Assembly (NCBI GenBank): GCA_019423445.1
Contig: JAHZBJ010000024.1
Coordinates: forward strand, 1-13,683
Origin: Oscillospiraceae bacterium
GTDB lineage: Bacteria; Bacillota; Clostridia; Oscillospirales; Ruminococcaceae
Direction: 5' to 3'
DNA: 13,683 nucleotides
A model generated the notes under the pieces. The model was not told where the DNA came from. It worked only from the letters and a program-made list of their open reading frames with translations, and did not search any database. This document shows, piece after piece, positions 13,481 through 13,683 of this stretch (within the stretch, counting starts at the first letter, position 1; the number at the start of each line of letters is the position of its first letter). The position numbers were made by a program, and so were the translations under genes.

Positions 13481-13683
13481 TCACAGAAGGATCATCTCCG
13501 CCACCCCGTCCTGGACGGAAGCGACGATGGCCCAGCGGCCGCCGGTGCCCGCGTTCACCTTGCCGCCGGCAGCGGCCACCACCTGGGCGGTGCCCACGGT
13601 CAGGCCGGAGTCGGCGGGAACGGTGACGGAACCTGTCACCTGGACCAGGGCCAGGTCACCCTCCTTGGCGGCGCAGATCCCGG
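13481..13683 (-). CDS. Head decoration protein, C-terminal part (5' end beyond window)
   Basis: Only the last 66 codons are visible, reading on the minus strand from the window edge to the TGA at 13483-13481. The translated end contains GDLALVQVTGSVTVPADSG, then GTAQVVAAAGGKVNAG, then RWAIVASVQDGVAEMILL. This repeating pattern of short beta strands with Gly/Ala turns, and its place directly before the capsid gene, fit a small capsid-stabilising decoration protein (DUF2190 or gpD-like). The 66-base gap to the capsid start holds the capsid ribosome site and a weak hairpin (GCGGG/CCCGC). The start codon and full length cannot be seen. Confidence 0.7.
   Translation of the reverse strand, partial: GICAAKEGDLALVQVTGSVTVPADSGLTVGTAQVVAAAGGKVNAGTGGRWAIVASVQDGVAEMILL

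Larger units (their letters stand above)
5281..13683 (-). mobile_element. PBSX-like head and contractile-tail gene block (prophage-like, incomplete in window)
   Basis: Fourteen consecutive minus-strand genes encode head and contractile-tail parts in PBSX (xkd) order, from decoration protein and capsid to fibre. They are closely spaced, with four ATGA overlaps and one terminator at the end. No integrase, repressor, terminase, portal, holin or lysin gene lies within the window. Terminase and portal would be expected beyond 13683. No tape-measure gene is present. After the terminator the sequence returns directly to chromosomal-looking genes, and I found no att-like direct repeat. It could be a functional prophage, a decayed one, or a domesticated particle such as a gene transfer agent. 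Confidence 0.85.

Noticed and set aside
5281..13683. Headless tailocin (R-type bacteriocin)
   Set aside because: A complete major capsid gene and a decoration protein gene are in the same operon, so the locus is not a tail-only system unless the head genes are inactive.
1..13683. tRNA, rRNA, CRISPR array or insertion sequence
   Set aside because: I saw no cloverleaf-like segment, no regularly spaced repeats and no transposase-like protein. A tRNA scan was not possible by eye with full certainty.

Overview
The window looks like a chromosome segment of a GC-rich, low-G+C-phylum (Firmicutes/Clostridia) gut-type bacterium. An Oscillospiraceae relative (Flavonifractor/Lawsonibacter-like) is my best guess. 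The guess rests on the Shine-Dalgarno-rich starts (AAGGAGG types), sigma-A style promoters, the UPF0371/DUF1846 gene, a Ser-rich lipoprotein and PBSX-type phage genes. It is inference, since no rRNA or other marker gene is present.

Left part (1-5280) is ordinary chromosome. It holds a DUF805 membrane protein (163-714) with its terminator, then an IMP dehydrogenase (864-2381) with a clear promoter and terminator. Next is a secreted lipoprotein of unknown role (2662-3507) with an extended -10 promoter. A convergent DUF1846/UPF0371 protein follows on the minus strand (3602-5113). The lipoprotein and DUF1846 genes share a bidirectional terminator at 3521-3565.

Right part (5281-13683 and beyond) is one compact minus-strand operon of phage-like head and contractile-tail genes, read from right to left. 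In transcription order it contains: a head decoration protein (cut by the window edge), the HK97-fold major capsid protein, a head-tail connector, a tail terminator, the tail sheath, the tail tube, a small unrecognised protein, an XkdP-position tail protein, the hub (XkdQ/gpD type), an OB-fold spike (gpV/XkdR position), a gp25/XkdS-type wedge protein, baseplate J (XkdT), DUF2313/XkdU, and a very short tail fibre. Several neighbours overlap by ATGA, and the block ends at a strong terminator (5312-5281).

The order matches the B. subtilis PBSX (xkd) structural operon almost gene for gene, with one striking exception. There is no tape-measure gene between the tail tube and the XkdP-position gene, only a 127-residue Ala/Pro/Gly-rich protein. 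The sheath and tube are also short, and no lysis gene follows the fibre before host genes resume. Together these suggest a domesticated or gene-transfer-agent-like particle with a capsid and an unusually short contractile tail, or a decayed prophage. This is the most notable system in the window. Other points of interest are a very stable hairpin directly after the capsid gene and an IMP dehydrogenase that closely resembles the protozoan Tritrichomonas foetus enzyme.
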